DNA of 64,000 nucleotides from Inonotus obliquus (taxonomy: Eukaryota; Basidiomycota; Agaricomycetes; Hymenochaetales; Hymenochaetaceae), in assembly GCA_032164295.1 (NCBI GenBank), contig JAJHTX010000008.1:62001-126000 (forward strand), read 5' to 3'. Made by a program: the position numbers and the translations under genes. Below, in pieces: positions 1 through 12,016 of the stretch. The notes below the pieces were generated by a model. It did no database searches. It was not told where the DNA came from and saw nothing but the letters and a program-made list of their open reading frames with translations. How positions within the stretch are numbered: the stretch's first letter is position 1; the number at the start of each line of letters is the position of its first letter.

Positions 1-1
1 T

Positions 2-3000
2 AAAGGATCGAACTTTAACCCGCGTCATACTCCCTATCACAACCACGACCAATTAAACGCTGCACAGCAAAAAGACATGACGAAAGTCAAATGCTTTAAC
101 TGCAACAGGTTCGGTCACTACTCGAAGGACTGCCGATTCCCTCCAACCGACGCTACAAAGAATGCACGCACAAAACGAATCGAAAGCGGAAAGTTAACGT
201 TTAACTCGCCTCAAGAAGTTATTAATTTTGTAAATCAACAAAACGAAAACAAGAAACAGAAACAACCAATTCCCTCGACATCTACTGCTCGTATTGAAGA
301 GGTTAACGTTGCCTCAGTCGAAGAAGTTGACATTGCGATGAAGGAATACGATTTCAGTAGTTTTATTGATGAACATTATAAGGAATTGGAAAACAACATT
401 GACGTAAGTAAAGTTTACGCTATACTTGACTCAGGAGCATCAATTCATTCATCACCACATTTATTCTTAATGCGAAATATTAACAAAAACGCAGTTCCTA
501 TAGTAATATCGACGGCGAACGGATCTTTATTATTCACGAATACGACTGGAGACTTATTTATTCCAATACTGAAAAATGAAAATACAAAAACAGTAAGCAT
601 TATACGACTTCAAAATGTTTACTATCACCCACGATTAACTTTTACGCTAGTCTCTCAATCTCAATTATGTAAATGTGGATATATATGTATCTTTAAAAAT
701 GAACATTGTACTATTTATGATTCAAAAAATCGATACTGCGGAAAAATTAAGAAAAATCAAACAAACTTATATCCGATACGAATGCAAATTATTAGAACTC
801 CTGAGAAACAACAAATAAATTCAATCACGTTAGAAGAATTACATAAAAAACTCGGACATGTAAGCTACGATTACATAAGAAAATTATTACATGACTCACC
901 AGATATTATCAACACACGTGTTATTGATAATAAAGAAAAACAATGCGAAGATTGTTTAAAGGCGAACATAAAAAGATCAATAATACCAAAAATAAGACAA
1001 AGTTCACTATCTGAGAAATACGGAGATATATTACATATGGATATATGGGGACCTGCACCAGTAAAAGGATACGGAAATATTGAATATTTATTAACAATAG
1101 TAGACGACGCCACACGATGGGCAGAAATGATAATGCTAAAACACAAATCAGACGGCTATATAAAATACGTAACTTTTACTACAAAATTATTCACGCAATA
1201 CGGAATAAAAATAAAAGTATTACAAAGCGACAACGACACAGTATTCTTATCAAAAGATTTTACAAATTACTTAGAATCGCAAGGAACAATACGAAGATTA
1301 ACAGTACATGATACACCACAACAAAATGGTGTCGCAGAAAGATTACATCAAACAATACTAAATCATACGAGAGCAATGATAACTGCAAAACAAATACCAA
1401 AACATTTATGGGCATACGTAGCCCAACACGCAGTATTCATTTACAACAGAACACCAAGAGTAGCAATAGAATATAAAACACCTTTCTTTAAACGATACAA
1501 TGAAAACTTCAAAATAGATAACTTATATGAAATAGGAAGGAAAATAATAATACGAAAAGAAAATACGAATAAATTACAAAATAAAGGAATTGAAGGAATA
1601 TTTATGGGTTACGACGAGGAAACTAAAGATGGAATATTAACATATCATGATGGAAAAATAACTACGGAACGAAATATCCAATTTATCGATTTCAAAGAAT
1701 CTCAAATTGAAGGGGAGAAAAATACGAGCAGCATAAAAACAAATCAACAAAATAAAGAACAAAAAGACAACGAAGAAAATATAATTAGAAGATCAGAACG
1801 AGAACGAAAACCTACGAAACGATCATTAGGAATAAACTTTACAAAAGACGAAGACATATCAATACATTTAACAGAATTTGCTTTTACAAATAATTACAAC
1901 GACGTACCACAAACGTATCAAGAAGCAATAAAAAGTCCAGATAAAAACAAATGGATCGAGGCAATGAACAAAGAAATACAATCACTAATAAAACATAATA
2001 CATGGGAATACGCTTATCCACCACGAAATATACAAAACATTGTCGGATGCAGATTTGTTTACGCAATAAAATATTTATCAGACGGATCAATAGACAAATA
2101 CAAAGCACGATTAGTAGCACAAGGATTCAGTCAAAAAGACGGAATAGATTTTTATTCAGACGATTTATTTGCACCAGTAACAAGATTATCAACAGCACGA
2201 TTATTACTAAGCTGGGCAGCAACAAACGACTACGAGATACATCAAATTGATGTAAAATCTGCATACCTATACGGAGAATTAAATTCAAATGAAGAAATAT
2301 ATATGAAACCACCACCTGGAAACTTACTAGGTGATATTAACCCAGGACAAGTATTACGACTAAAAAAAGCATTATACGGATTGAAACAAGCAGGAAGACG
2401 ATGGTATAAGAAAATACAAGAAATATTAGAAAAATTAGGATTAATAAGATCATATTACGATTACGCTGTTTTCTTTCATAAAAAGAGAATGAACAATAAA
2501 CCTGCATTAATAACGTTTATGCATGTTGATGATATTACGATCATAGGATTAGATAATATAATAATACGAGAATTTAAGAAAGAACTAGCTAAATCTGTTG
2601 AATTTATAGACGGAAACGAAATCAACTGGTTATTAGGTGTCGAAATAAAAAGAAACAGAGAAGAAAGAACGATCACGTTACGACAAAAATCATACATTGA
2701 AACAATTCTAAAAAGATTCAATATAGAACCGCGAGCTTACAAAACTCCGATGACACCAGGGTTAAGATTATTATCAAACAACAATGAAGACGAAATAATA
2801 GATCAACAAAAATTCATGAGAATGATAGGAAGTTTACGATACGCTGCAGACGCAACACGACCAGACATATCATTTGTCGCTGGACAGTTAGCTAGACATT
2901 TACAAAAACCAACGATATTACATCATCAAACGGCTATTCACGCAATTCAATACTTACATAATACGAAAGAATATTACTTAACATTAGGCGGCAAAAATGA

Positions 3001-3472
3001 AATAAACATCAGAGGATTCTGCGACGCAGACGGTGCAAACACTGAAGGATACCGGTCAATAAACGGTTACGTATTTCAAATAAAAGATGCATCAATATCA
3101 TGGTCAAGTAAACGACAAGAACTAGTACCATTATCAGTATACGAAGGAGAAATCCAAGCTTTAGCACACGCAACGAAAGAAGCTATTTGGATAAAACATT
3201 TTTATAACGAAGTACTTGAAGGATACGATAAAGAGATTATACTTTATAGTGACAATCAAGCAGCCATAAAGACTGTAAAAACGGAAGAAATTACTTATAA
3301 CATACGAACAAAACATCTTGATAAACGAAAAGAATTTGTAAGATGTTACATTGAAAGCAAAACAATTGACGTACGATACGTGCAAACCGAAAATCAACGA
3401 GCTGACATATTCACGAAAGCGCTAAACGTTAAACAAATCAAACATCTCTCAGACTTATTAAGTCTATCATGA
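2..3472 (+). CDS. Ty1/copia gag-pol polyprotein, left-truncated by window edge
   Basis: The reading frame is open from the window edge; the first ATG inside is at 77. Counted from that ATG, domains run in the copia order. A CCHC zinc knuckle (CFNCNRFGHYSKDC) lies at residues 6-19 and the aspartic protease core LDSGAS at 117-122. An HHCC zinc-binding pre-integrase follows, then an integrase with the D, D, E residues (in MDIWGP, LQSDND and NGVAER). A copia-type reverse transcriptase follows, with QIDVKSAYL, YGLKQAGRRW and the catalytic FMHVDD near base 2519. RNase H ends the protein, with CDADGAN and YSDNQAA. Protease before integrase before reverse transcriptase defines Pseudoviridae. No stop or frameshift interrupts it, so this part could be functional. 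The gag N-terminus and 5' LTR lie outside the window. The coding strand is strongly A-rich, unlike the neighbouring host gene. Confidence 0.95.
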   Translation, partial: KGSNFNPRHTPYHNHDQLNAAQQKDMTKVKCFNCNRFGHYSKDCRFPPTDATKNARTKRIESGKLTFNSPQEVINFVNQQNENKKQKQPIPSTSTARIEEVNVASVEEVDIAMKEYDFSSFIDEHYKELENNIDVSKVYAILDSGASIHSSPHLFLMRNINKNAVPIVISTANGSLLFTNTTGDLFIPILKNENTKTVSIIRLQNVYYHPRLTFTLVSQSQLCKCGYICIFKNEHCTIYDSKNRYCGKIKKNQTNLYPIRMQIIRTPEKQQINSITLEELHKKLGHVSYDYIRKLLHDSPDIINTRVIDNKEKQCEDCLKANIKRSIIPKIRQSSLSEKYGDILHMDIWGPAPVKGYGNIEYLLTIVDDATRWAEMIMLKHKSDGYIKYVTFTTKLFTQYGIKIKVLQSDNDTVFLSKDFTNYLESQGTIRRLTVHDTPQQNGVAERLHQTILNHTRAMITAKQIPKHLWAYVAQHAVFIYNRTPRVAIEYKTPFFKRYNENFKIDNLYEIGRKIIIRKENTNKLQNKGIEGIFMGYDEETKDGILTYHDGKITTERNIQFIDFKESQIEGEKNTSSIKTNQQNKEQKDNEENIIRRSERERKPTKRSLGINFTKDEDISIHLTEFAFTNNYNDVPQTYQEAIKSPDKNKWIEAMNKEIQSLIKHNTWEYAYPPRNIQNIVGCRFVYAIKYLSDGSIDKYKARLVAQGFSQKDGIDFYSDDLFAPVTRLSTARLLLSWAATNDYEIHQIDVKSAYLYGELNSNEEIYMKPPPGNLLGDINPGQVLRLKKALYGLKQAGRRWYKKIQEILEKLGLIRSYYDYAVFFHKKRMNNKPALITFMHVDDITIIGLDNIIIREFKKELAKSVEFIDGNEINWLLGVEIKRNREERTITLRQKSYIETILKRFNIEPRAYKTPMTPGLRLLSNNNEDEIIDQQKFMRMIGSLRYAADATRPDISFVAGQLARHLQKPTILHHQTAIHAIQYLHNTKEYYLTLGGKNEINIRGFCDADGANTEGYRSINGYVFQIKDASISWSSKRQELVPLSVYEGEIQALAHATKEAIWIKHFYNEVLEGYDKEIILYSDNQAAIKTVKTEEITYNIRTKHLDKRKEFVRCYIESKTIDVRYVQTENQRADIFTKALNVKQIKHLSDLLSLS

Positions 3473-3701
3473 GTTTGAAGGGGAGTCTTAAGATAATGAC
3501 TACCTAGTACGGAACAATAGAACGATTTTGTGAACGTTCTACGCCTCCTGTCTGAGTTCATCTCATTCTATCTGAGGATTCACTGTGTCTAAAAGCTTCG
3601 CATCAGCAATCGCTCATTGTATCGAAAGTCATTTTCAGCAGTACAAAACGAGAACGCTCTTAGGTACTGTATACATCTGTTCGGGTGCAACTGTAACAGG
3701 T
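3473..3701 (+). mobile_element. Copia polypurine tract and probable 3' LTR
   Basis: The gag-pol stop is followed at once by a purine-rich GAAGGGGAG tract (about 3478-3486), the expected plus-strand primer. The LTR should start directly after it, near 3487 (TCTTAAGATAATG). A plausible right end is the TGTAACA near 3701. The left LTR is outside the window, so the ends cannot be fixed by comparison. Confidence 0.5.
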
Positions 3702-4461
3702 TGCTAAAAAAACATGGAAAATCACCAAAAACGACTCAAAGCTATTTGTCCGAAGTAGGTAATAGGTATGACTCATAGGACGAGACTCGAGTCTCCCATT
3801 CGCCCACGTGGTTCCAAGATCGTACACGGGGCCAATGCCAACCATTCTCATTCTCACCACGGCCCTGGAGTGATCATCGACCAAGAATGTGTGATGATAC
3901 AGTAGTTGATTTCCGACTCGTCAGATGTGGCCCGTGTATTATTATCTTGTACTCTACCGAAGTTTGAACTGAGGTCAGACAGATAAGCAAATACTTTCTG
4001 ATATGATAGAATGATACAAGACTCGTTGGATCGATGGGGATGATATGTTTGTTTGTCTAGCGGACGAGGTGCAATGATGGAACAGTGCAAAGCTGTGCAT
4101 AGACCGACCCTTGCAGTCAATCGGATGCTGAGGACGACCGACAGGAGGAGGTGACGGCCAAGGGAGAGGACTCCCTCCGCGGAAGAGATCGATCGAGGGT
4201 AAGAATACGCCGCCGCCACTACTCGGAAATACAAGGATCACTAAAATACACGTGCTCGTCTACGCTGCTCGGTGCTTTCTCTTTCTCTTCCACCGGTCAC
4301 TCCTACGCGACCCTACCCCACCCCCGCCTCAGATCCCGGCGTTTACCTGTCTTCGCTTGCGGTCAGCTCTTGCCTGCACACGCGACACTCAGGCAGCACG
4401 ACACGACACGACACGACACACGACAAAGCTCACCACACCTTTCACGAGTTAATCTACCTAC
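3702..4461 (+). promoter_or_regulatory. Upstream region of the Zn2Cys6 gene
   Basis: About 760 bases lie between the copia 3' end and the proposed start codon at 4462. The last 230 bases are pyrimidine-rich, as in many fungal promoters and 5' leaders. A short ACGAC tandem run lies at about 4397-4425. I saw no convincing TATA box. Opposite-strand ORFs here show no protein-like pattern. Confidence 0.4.
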
Positions 4462-7400
4462 ATGTCTCCCACTCCCTATAATACAGAACAACACTCTACT
4501 CCTGCCCCTACGGTGAGTATCTTCTCTCCTTCCAAATCTTTACATATTCTTTTGCGGCGCCTGCTTGACTTTATCCCGGTACCACCGGAGAATCACAGGA
4601 GGTACTACAATGTCCTTTAGGGCCTACCTGTAGGATCTTGACAACCGCCGGCGCCGAACGTGGTCTTATTTGATCTTTCATTTCTCTCTTACTAACTCTC
4701 TTCATTGGACTTGTTGCTGACGGACACCTTCAATATCCCACCAACGCCGCATTGGTCAGCGCTCTCCGATTGACGTTGACGCTGTACAGTCCCACGCTAC
4801 TCTCTCCTCCTCTCATTCCTCTTCTGCCACCCATCCTCCGCGTCCTTCTCCTCTATCCAACACATCCTCCTCAAATTCTAAATCAGTACAACACAATACC
4901 CACGCTCCTATTCAAAACCAGGGCCAACATACCATCTCTCAGAACCGGTCACGAATGCCGGCCATTGGCGCTCAGCCCTCGTTCTACGACCCCGACGCGC
5001 CGTCATACCCCACACCGACGCACGACTACGCAACTTTTATGATGCAGCAGCAGCAGCAACAGCAACAGCAACAGGCTCATCAGGGTTACGCTCACGACCA
5101 AGGTGAGTATGTCATCGATGCTGGAGGGTACGGAGGAGCATATGATGGCCTAGAGAGCATGGTGGATGTCAATGTCGGATTTGGAGGGTTCCCCCCAGCC
5201 CCGCATCAAGGACATCAACAACAGCATCAACAAACATTTGGTCATCCTTCCGCTCACCCGCATCATCAGGCCCAGACTCAGGCGCATGCTATCCACCAGC
5301 ACCCCAATCAGTTTAGTAGCGTCTCTCCCGCTTCGGGAAGCACACATTCCTTACCTTCGGGAGGTGGTACTCCGGGTGCCGCTGCTGCCGGTACTGGCCC
5401 GAGTGCAGGTCCGTTCTTCTATGAATACGGTCAGGCAGGCCAGCAGCAACAGCAACCTTACCCGGGTCATGGCTTGCCTGAGCAGCATAACTTTGGTATC
5501 TATATCCCTCCTCCTTCATCCTCTGGTGTTCCCACCGGAGGCACAGGATTCGAGTCCTTCCCAAGTTCAGCTGGGGCGGGTGCAATAACGCCTCCGCCGT
5601 GGGGTGTCGCAGATGTATCTGGAGCTGGGACGATGGGAGGAATGGGTCAAATGCAGATAGGACAAGGCACAGGGCAGGCGCAGAGGGACAAATGGAGCCG
5701 ACCAGCAGGGGGAAATGCTGAAGGACAGAAGAGAACGGGGAGGAGTGGGACTGTTCGTGGGCCTCCTGCTCCTGCTCAGCAGAAGCAAGGCCAGGCGCAA
5801 GCTCAGAAGTCAACACATTCCGGACCTCAGGGAACGACCTCCGTGCCAAAGCGCAGGCGCGCTAAACGCACACGCACGACTAATGATGGATCGGACGGTT
5901 CGGAGGACGAGTCAGAAGACGAAGTAGGCGCTACTGGTCCTACAAGCAATCATTCACCAGGCGGACCGAACTTATTCGGTACATCATTCCCCTCATGGTC
6001 TCACGGTGCACCTGGTGGTGCCTTCTCTGGAATATCTGGTGCTGGAGGAGGTGCATCATGGCCTGGAGCTGCTAGTATACCTGGTTTGGCGGGCTTGGTT
6101 GGCGGGCAGAGCTCAAGACTGTGAGTAGATTGTTCTTATGCGTTTACTTCTTTTCCTGGTGGAGGAACATTACTGACGAGATGCTTCCGTGGTTCTTTTC
6201 GGATTCAAATTTTTCGTTCATTTTTTGCGACGATCTCCGGCGCTTAATTTCGTCTCGGGCGCTTATCTCCGTCGATCGCCGGATTGTCGTCACGTGCGAT
6301 TTTGACCGCGAAAAAACTGTACCGTGAATACGACAATGATCTCGACCGGTTTGACGCCGGGATCTACTCATATTTCTCGGCCTGTCGACTTGGTCGGTCT
6401 TGGCGACGCGCTTGTGCGGGGCGGTGTTCATGTCTATGCACCGCCTTTCGGTCTCTTGATTTCGCCTACATTCCCTCTCCATCGTCTCGGCCTCGGGCAC
6501 GAATTTTGTTGCATGTTTGGGGTTTCCCTTACCCTGCGTGTCTCGATGGTGAATGACGACAACATCGGTGGTGTAGGCCCGGTGCTTGTACGCATTGTAA
6601 GAAACTCAAGGTGCGTTCTGCTCGTTCTGGGCGGATAGAGTTCCAGTAACTCATGACTTCATTCTTCTATATTTTTACTACACCGAACATGATATCTCAT
6701 CTCGGGATTCTAAAACGCCTGCACTTACAATACCTCTTTACCGGTATTGCGCTCACAACGCTATTTTCGTCCGCTCTGGCTCCGCAACTTCACCAACGCC
6801 GTACCACGTTTCTTCTTCGTGACTGAACACTCTCACCTGCTGACCGGCGATCGATTGCTATTGGGCTCCTGGCAACCGGTCATTTCAAACCGCCTGCTTC
6901 ATATGTTCCTCGGACGACTCGTGGATGTGGAACTGATCATGGGGCTGGATCTTTGAAATGTATGTTCCTGGTCGTTTGGCCACCTGGTACATGGACACTT
7001 CAACGCCATCCGGTGGTATGCTACTCCGTTACCTCACGCTACTGCGGGCCTTCCTTACCGACTATCCACGGAACGGACATTCTGTCCTTCACGCGATGTC
7101 ACCGTGCTCCGTCACGCGCTTCCGCTGCTCGGTCTACGCACCTTTTGCCCAAATTCGGAATGATCCGTGGCTGGGGCTCCGTCATTCGCATCATTCTTGA
7201 CATGCGCCTCGCTACCGCATCTGCTCCTTCTCGATCTTTGGTCGTTTCGTTCGCTTGGGAACGTGGCGTTTTATTCGATCGGTGGTCGCATCGAATCGCA
7301 TCTAACACTGGCGTCGGCGATACGTTCGCTTCGCTCCCCTCTCGCACGGCTGATATTCACCTTTCTTCCATCGTTTATGAATGGATGCGCGTTGACTTCT

Positions 7401-10400
7401 ACTCGCACCGACATATCATATTCACCCACGCATACGTTCTAAATTCAACGCTAACTGTAACCCAACGCGAATATGGAATCCGTATCCGACTCCGATTCCG
7501 ATTACGGCTTTGATGACATTGACAACTTGAATGCTTCGGTGAATGAACAGATGAAGTGCGAGTTCCCACAGGGCGATAATGTATGCAAACGCTGTAAAGC
7601 CGGTGGTCATGCGTGTATCGTCGAAGGTCGCAAACCGCGTTCTGCACCAAAGTCAGTACTCTTCTCTTCTCTACTTTTTCGTCCTCCTGCACTCGGCATT
7701 GGCTTCCATTTTCTGTTTCAATCGATTCCCAGTGCTTAAGTCTGTTCTCCCATTCATATTCCTATCCGCGAGCTTCTTTCTCCGTCTGTCTCATTTTGTG
7801 TTTCTTCCTTTCGGTATATCAGGATATCACTTACTGACTGGACTGCTTTTTTCTGTTTTCCTCACGGGTACACTTTGATTTTCCGCTTCCTGGTCGATCG
7901 GATTGGCGCGCGACTCTGCACTGTATCGCCTTTCGTCATCCGATGCACCTTTATTTGGTCCTATGGCTCCCGCCTCCGGCTGCCTGCATTATGCTTGGCA
8001 CTTGCAAATATCCGCGCCCTTGCCTCCCCCTTTCTGCCAACCCATTCTTGACTGTGTTGGACTAATTTGGGATGTTTGACCGGACTTGCGATTCCGTCGT
8101 TCGCGCCTTTCCGCTTGATTGTACTACCGGTCCACCGCTCGCTCTGCATCGCGTTTTTCTCTTATATTCATTGGGGGTCTGGAATGGTTCGGCCATACCG
8201 TGTCTCTTGACCTGACTTATTCCGCTTCATTTACCCCGCTATTCGCTTCCCGGTACCTCCTCCGCACGCCTACCCTCGACTCACTTCATCCGGCCCGTAT
8301 CCGCGCTGCTGCGATTCCTCCGTGTCATCTTTCAATTCTCCGTTACTATTTGGTCCGACTTGCGACCGACATTTGACAAATTTTCGCCTTCTGCGACACT
8401 GTGAACGTTGCTGCATTTGTACTTGGACTTGCAAACGCACCCCGGTTCCTCGACCTCGATTTCGCCTCACCTAACTTCATCACACCTAACCTTGTACTCC
8501 ACTCACTAATTCTCCCTGTCTCGACTCGATACGGAACTGCATACCGGCTTGTGGCGGACTGCGTTGTATTGGTCTATTTTCGCATCGTGTCCTACACATT
8601 GTGGTTCGCAACTCTCTCGACACCGGGTGTTGGTTTTCCTTGTGTGGCGTCATATACAATCGGTATAATTTGACGTCGCCTTGGACTATCGTTTCGGTCA
8701 TACTGGTCTCCACTCCTCGACTACGACACTGCGCCTTTGGCAATGGACGTTTGTGCGACGTGTTTACGCCGTTTTGACGACGCTAACGTCAATGACGATG
8801 ATGCATCATTCGATGATGCTGCTACTGTCATTGATATTCCTGACTACAGCAAGCGAGAGTATTTGCTTGCGCAGATCAGGCAGAAGGATGCGATCATCGA
8901 GTCGCTTCTCAAGCAAGTAAGTCTACCCTCCAGTCCTCAGTTTGTTTGTGGTTGCTTCTTTTTCATATGATTATTGAAACTCGGCTATTGTGGCGCTTAT
9001 CACTTCCCTCCCATCTATTCTTAATTGAAATTGGTGCCGATGGTGTATATTTATAGCTTCACAACCCGTATATGGCCACTCCTTTGTCCATTGCGGCATA
9101 CCGTATGGCGTCTTCGCCTTCGGATGCCCAGGGTTCACGGAACGTTATCCAATGGCTCGAGCGTCTCCAACAGAGCGCGCAGAACCAACCTGGTGCTGGC
9201 GCAGGTGGAAGGGCCGCGCGTGCGCTCGAAAGGCATGCTCGCAGAAAGCAAATAGGCATTGATGGCGACGACTTGAGTGACAGCGATGGTGACCTAGACG
9301 AGCAACACGATCATTCACATGACATTACCGATGGTATCGATGGTGCATCGGTTGCTCAGGTTGGGGAGCATGACGCGAATGCTGCCGCTGTTTCCGAAAC
9401 GTTGAGGCAGAATGATTCGATGCCTGACGATGCGGTGCCTATCGGCCTCCTTGCGAACCTGTCTATCTCAAACCATGCAGGTCGGAAGAAGGAGCGCTCG
9501 CGCACACGGAGCGAGCATTCAAATGGTCAAGGTACCGGTACCCCTGGAGGTCCCGTCGTAACAACCGGGGCAGGGAACGCGACAGGGAGCGCAAAGGACT
9601 TGGAAAGCGAGGCGGACGATGATACGAATGTCGGTGTTGCAAACGAAACATATTTCTTGCCTGGACCCGCGAGCGATCTGCATGTGAGGAAGATGTTGAT
9701 TGAGAGGCACAGTCCTCCTGAGATTCTTGTTCATGGGTTGGTCAATGCGGAGGATGTGGAGAAGTTATTCGAGATGTAGGGTTTCATGCTTTTTCTATCG
9801 ATAGGCCTGTGCTCACTCCATCTCATTCTACTTTACCAGCTTTTATGAGAAAGTGAACGTAAGCACATAGTGTGATGCTGATTGGACTTGAGAGTGACTG
9901 ATTCCCTTCGTCTAGCCATTCTTGTCTCTCTTGGACCCCAAGCTTCACACCCCTGCATCAACGTTCGCGCGCTGCCCATTCCTCTTCACTGTGGTTTGCG
10001 CTATTTCCTCTCGCTACTACCGTGAGAAGGCAGAGATATACGCTATCGCAATGCACTTTGCCAAGCATGCGGCAGCGACAGCCCTTATTGACGGATGGAA
10101 GTCCGTTGAGCTCTGTCAGGCGTATATCCTCATGGCTGTCTACGCAGTGCCTGCACGTCGTTGGGAAGAAGACCGGAGTTGGTTGTACATTGGTCTGGCT
10201 ATTCGCCTTGCGACGGACTTGAATTTGCACCAGGCGAGTAACACGAAGGCAACGAGTGAGCAGCATGAGCGCGAGATATTGAATCGGACGCGTGTATGGA
10301 TGATCTGCTTCAACCTTGATCGTTCCACAGCGACGCAATTCGGTAAACCATCGACGATAAAGGAAGACTTGTGAGTCTTCTTCCCTCTATGTTCCCTCCA

Positions 10401-12016
10401 ACTTTCTGGTTTTGGTCATGGAGAACTCATACTGATACTCAGCAAACAACTCAGCATCATACGGAACTCGAAGGACTGGTACAAGCAATCGAAGTATAAT
10501 CACCCGTATGACGTGCACCTGTGTGCGTATAGCTCGCTTTTGAGAATCGTTGCCGCGTTCCATGAAGAGATTTATTCGGATAAGGATTCGCCGACTGGCT
10601 TGAATCAGGTGTGTACTGTGCTAGCGTGGGTGATCATTAGCTGATGGGTGTTGGTATAGAATTCTGATTTCCGTGAGATTATCGTGAGACACGATGCTAT
10701 ACTTGAGGAGTACTTCGTAGAGTGGACACAGAGGTTTAATGATGATTCAGATCCCGAAGGTTAGCGAAACGTTGTGAAGATTATCATGCTTAGATTCTGA
10801 TTGTTTTTGCAGATAAAACTTGCAAGTTCCGCAGCACATTGCTACCTTTGTAAGTAACCTTTCGTACCCTGAAGCACCGGTGATGTTTCCTGACTTTCGT
10901 ACAAAGCCTTACGAATTACTCCCGCCTCGTTATGTACTCCTTTGGCTTTCAACAAGCATACCGCCGCGGGTTCCATCAGGGTGATGAATTGTTCTTCAAT
11001 AAGGTACAGGTTGTTTATATGCTGCGGAATAATCGGTTACTGAGTTGTTTAAAAGTGCATGGACTCCGCGACGAATGTAATCAAGTGCGTTATTGACGTG
11101 CTTGCACCGAGCGGTTACTTCCGTTATGCGCCGGATGGCCATTTCGTCTTCGCATCCTTTGCGTCTGCATTCTTGTTGAAGGTATGCTTATTACCATCTC
11201 GATGATCCGTAATTCGCAACTGATTCGAATTGTGCAGCTCCTCCGTCCCGAATTCTCCGGCTTCGTCACCAGGGATCAGACAAACCAAATTTTTGGTCTC
11301 ATCGGGAAGCTCATCCAGGTACTTGCTTCGAGTGAAGTATCTATCGATGACCGCCACACACCGAAGCTCTACGCTCGTTTCCTCGCTGGACTACTTGCGA
11401 AGCACCAACCTGGTGGGTCCTCCAGCGGACGTTTGCACCCCGGTAGGCCATCAGATAGCCAGATGCCCGACTCGGATGGACATGGCGCGCCTGGTCCGAT
11501 GCACCCAGGCGGTGGCGCTCCGACGCAGACTGTCTTCCACGTTAATACAGGCTCACAAAGCGGGACGTCCCCTCAGTATGGTGCTTCCCAACGTAGCTTG
11601 GCAGCAATTAGTCCACATGTTGCCGGTGTACCAGATCTGATTCCGCATCAGCCGGGTTCTGTGTCAAGTCCTTTGTCCATGACGTCCACTACACCTATGG
11701 ACACGCCGATTTACGAGGCGGAGGCGACGTATGCTATTGGAACGGGTCCTTTGGAGCTCACCAGTTCTGATGGGCTCCAGTTTGGATTGGGTATGGGAGG
11801 TGCGTTTGGGTATGGACCGATGCAAGACGAAGATTTGCTTGCGACTATGCATGCAATAAAGAACCCTGCATTTTGGGATAACATGATGATGCCTGGGTAT
11901 GTCGAGCCGTGCCTTTTTTTCTGTATCAAGCATGCTGATTATATCTTAATTGATCATGCAGTTTCATGTGGCCTGACACTGCGCGCGTTCCTCCCTATCA
12001 CCAGGTCTTGGGCTGA
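4462..12016 (+). CDS. Gln-rich Zn2Cys6 fungal-specific transcription factor (15 exons)
   Basis: Predicted exons: 4462-4512, 4760-6120, 6577-6610, 7551-7651, 8850-8916, 9057-9775, 9840-9858, 9916-10370, 10455-10608, 10660-10759, 10813-10849, 10907-11003, 11056-11181, 11238-11896 and 11962-12016. All junctions are GT-AG, and phases join into 4035 bases (1344 aa). The N-terminus is Gln/Gly/Ser-rich with an 11-Gln run. The zinc cluster (C475-C504, CX2CX6CX8CX2CX6C) is split over two small exons. A linker and helix follow (NKREYLLAQIRQ), then an acidic region and a Fungal_trans-type regulatory domain (for example SVELCQAYILMAVYAVPARR). Basidiomycete relatives are often labelled XlnR-like; I cannot confirm xylanase control. 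The 4462 start is chosen because exon 1 joins in phase to an open N-terminal frame; 4955 is the alternative. Likely a nuclear DNA-binding regulator. Confidence 0.88.
6121..8849 (+). other. Three very long introns around the zinc-cluster exons
   Basis: Introns 6121-6576 (456 b), 6611-7550 (940 b) and 7652-8849 (1198 b) separate exons of only 34, 101 and 67 bases. Most other introns of the gene are 50-60 bases. The intron DNA is pyrimidine-rich with many CG dinucleotides and no recognisable transposon protein. The sequence just before exon 7551 and that before exon 8850 are open in the exon frame, from ATG 7473 and ATG 8743 respectively. Both encode Asp-rich peptides. Confidence 0.7.

Noticed and set aside
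3854..4241. Minus-strand ORFs of 126 and 88 residues upstream of the Zn2Cys6 gene
   Set aside because: No domain, no splice support; they lie in the likely promoter.
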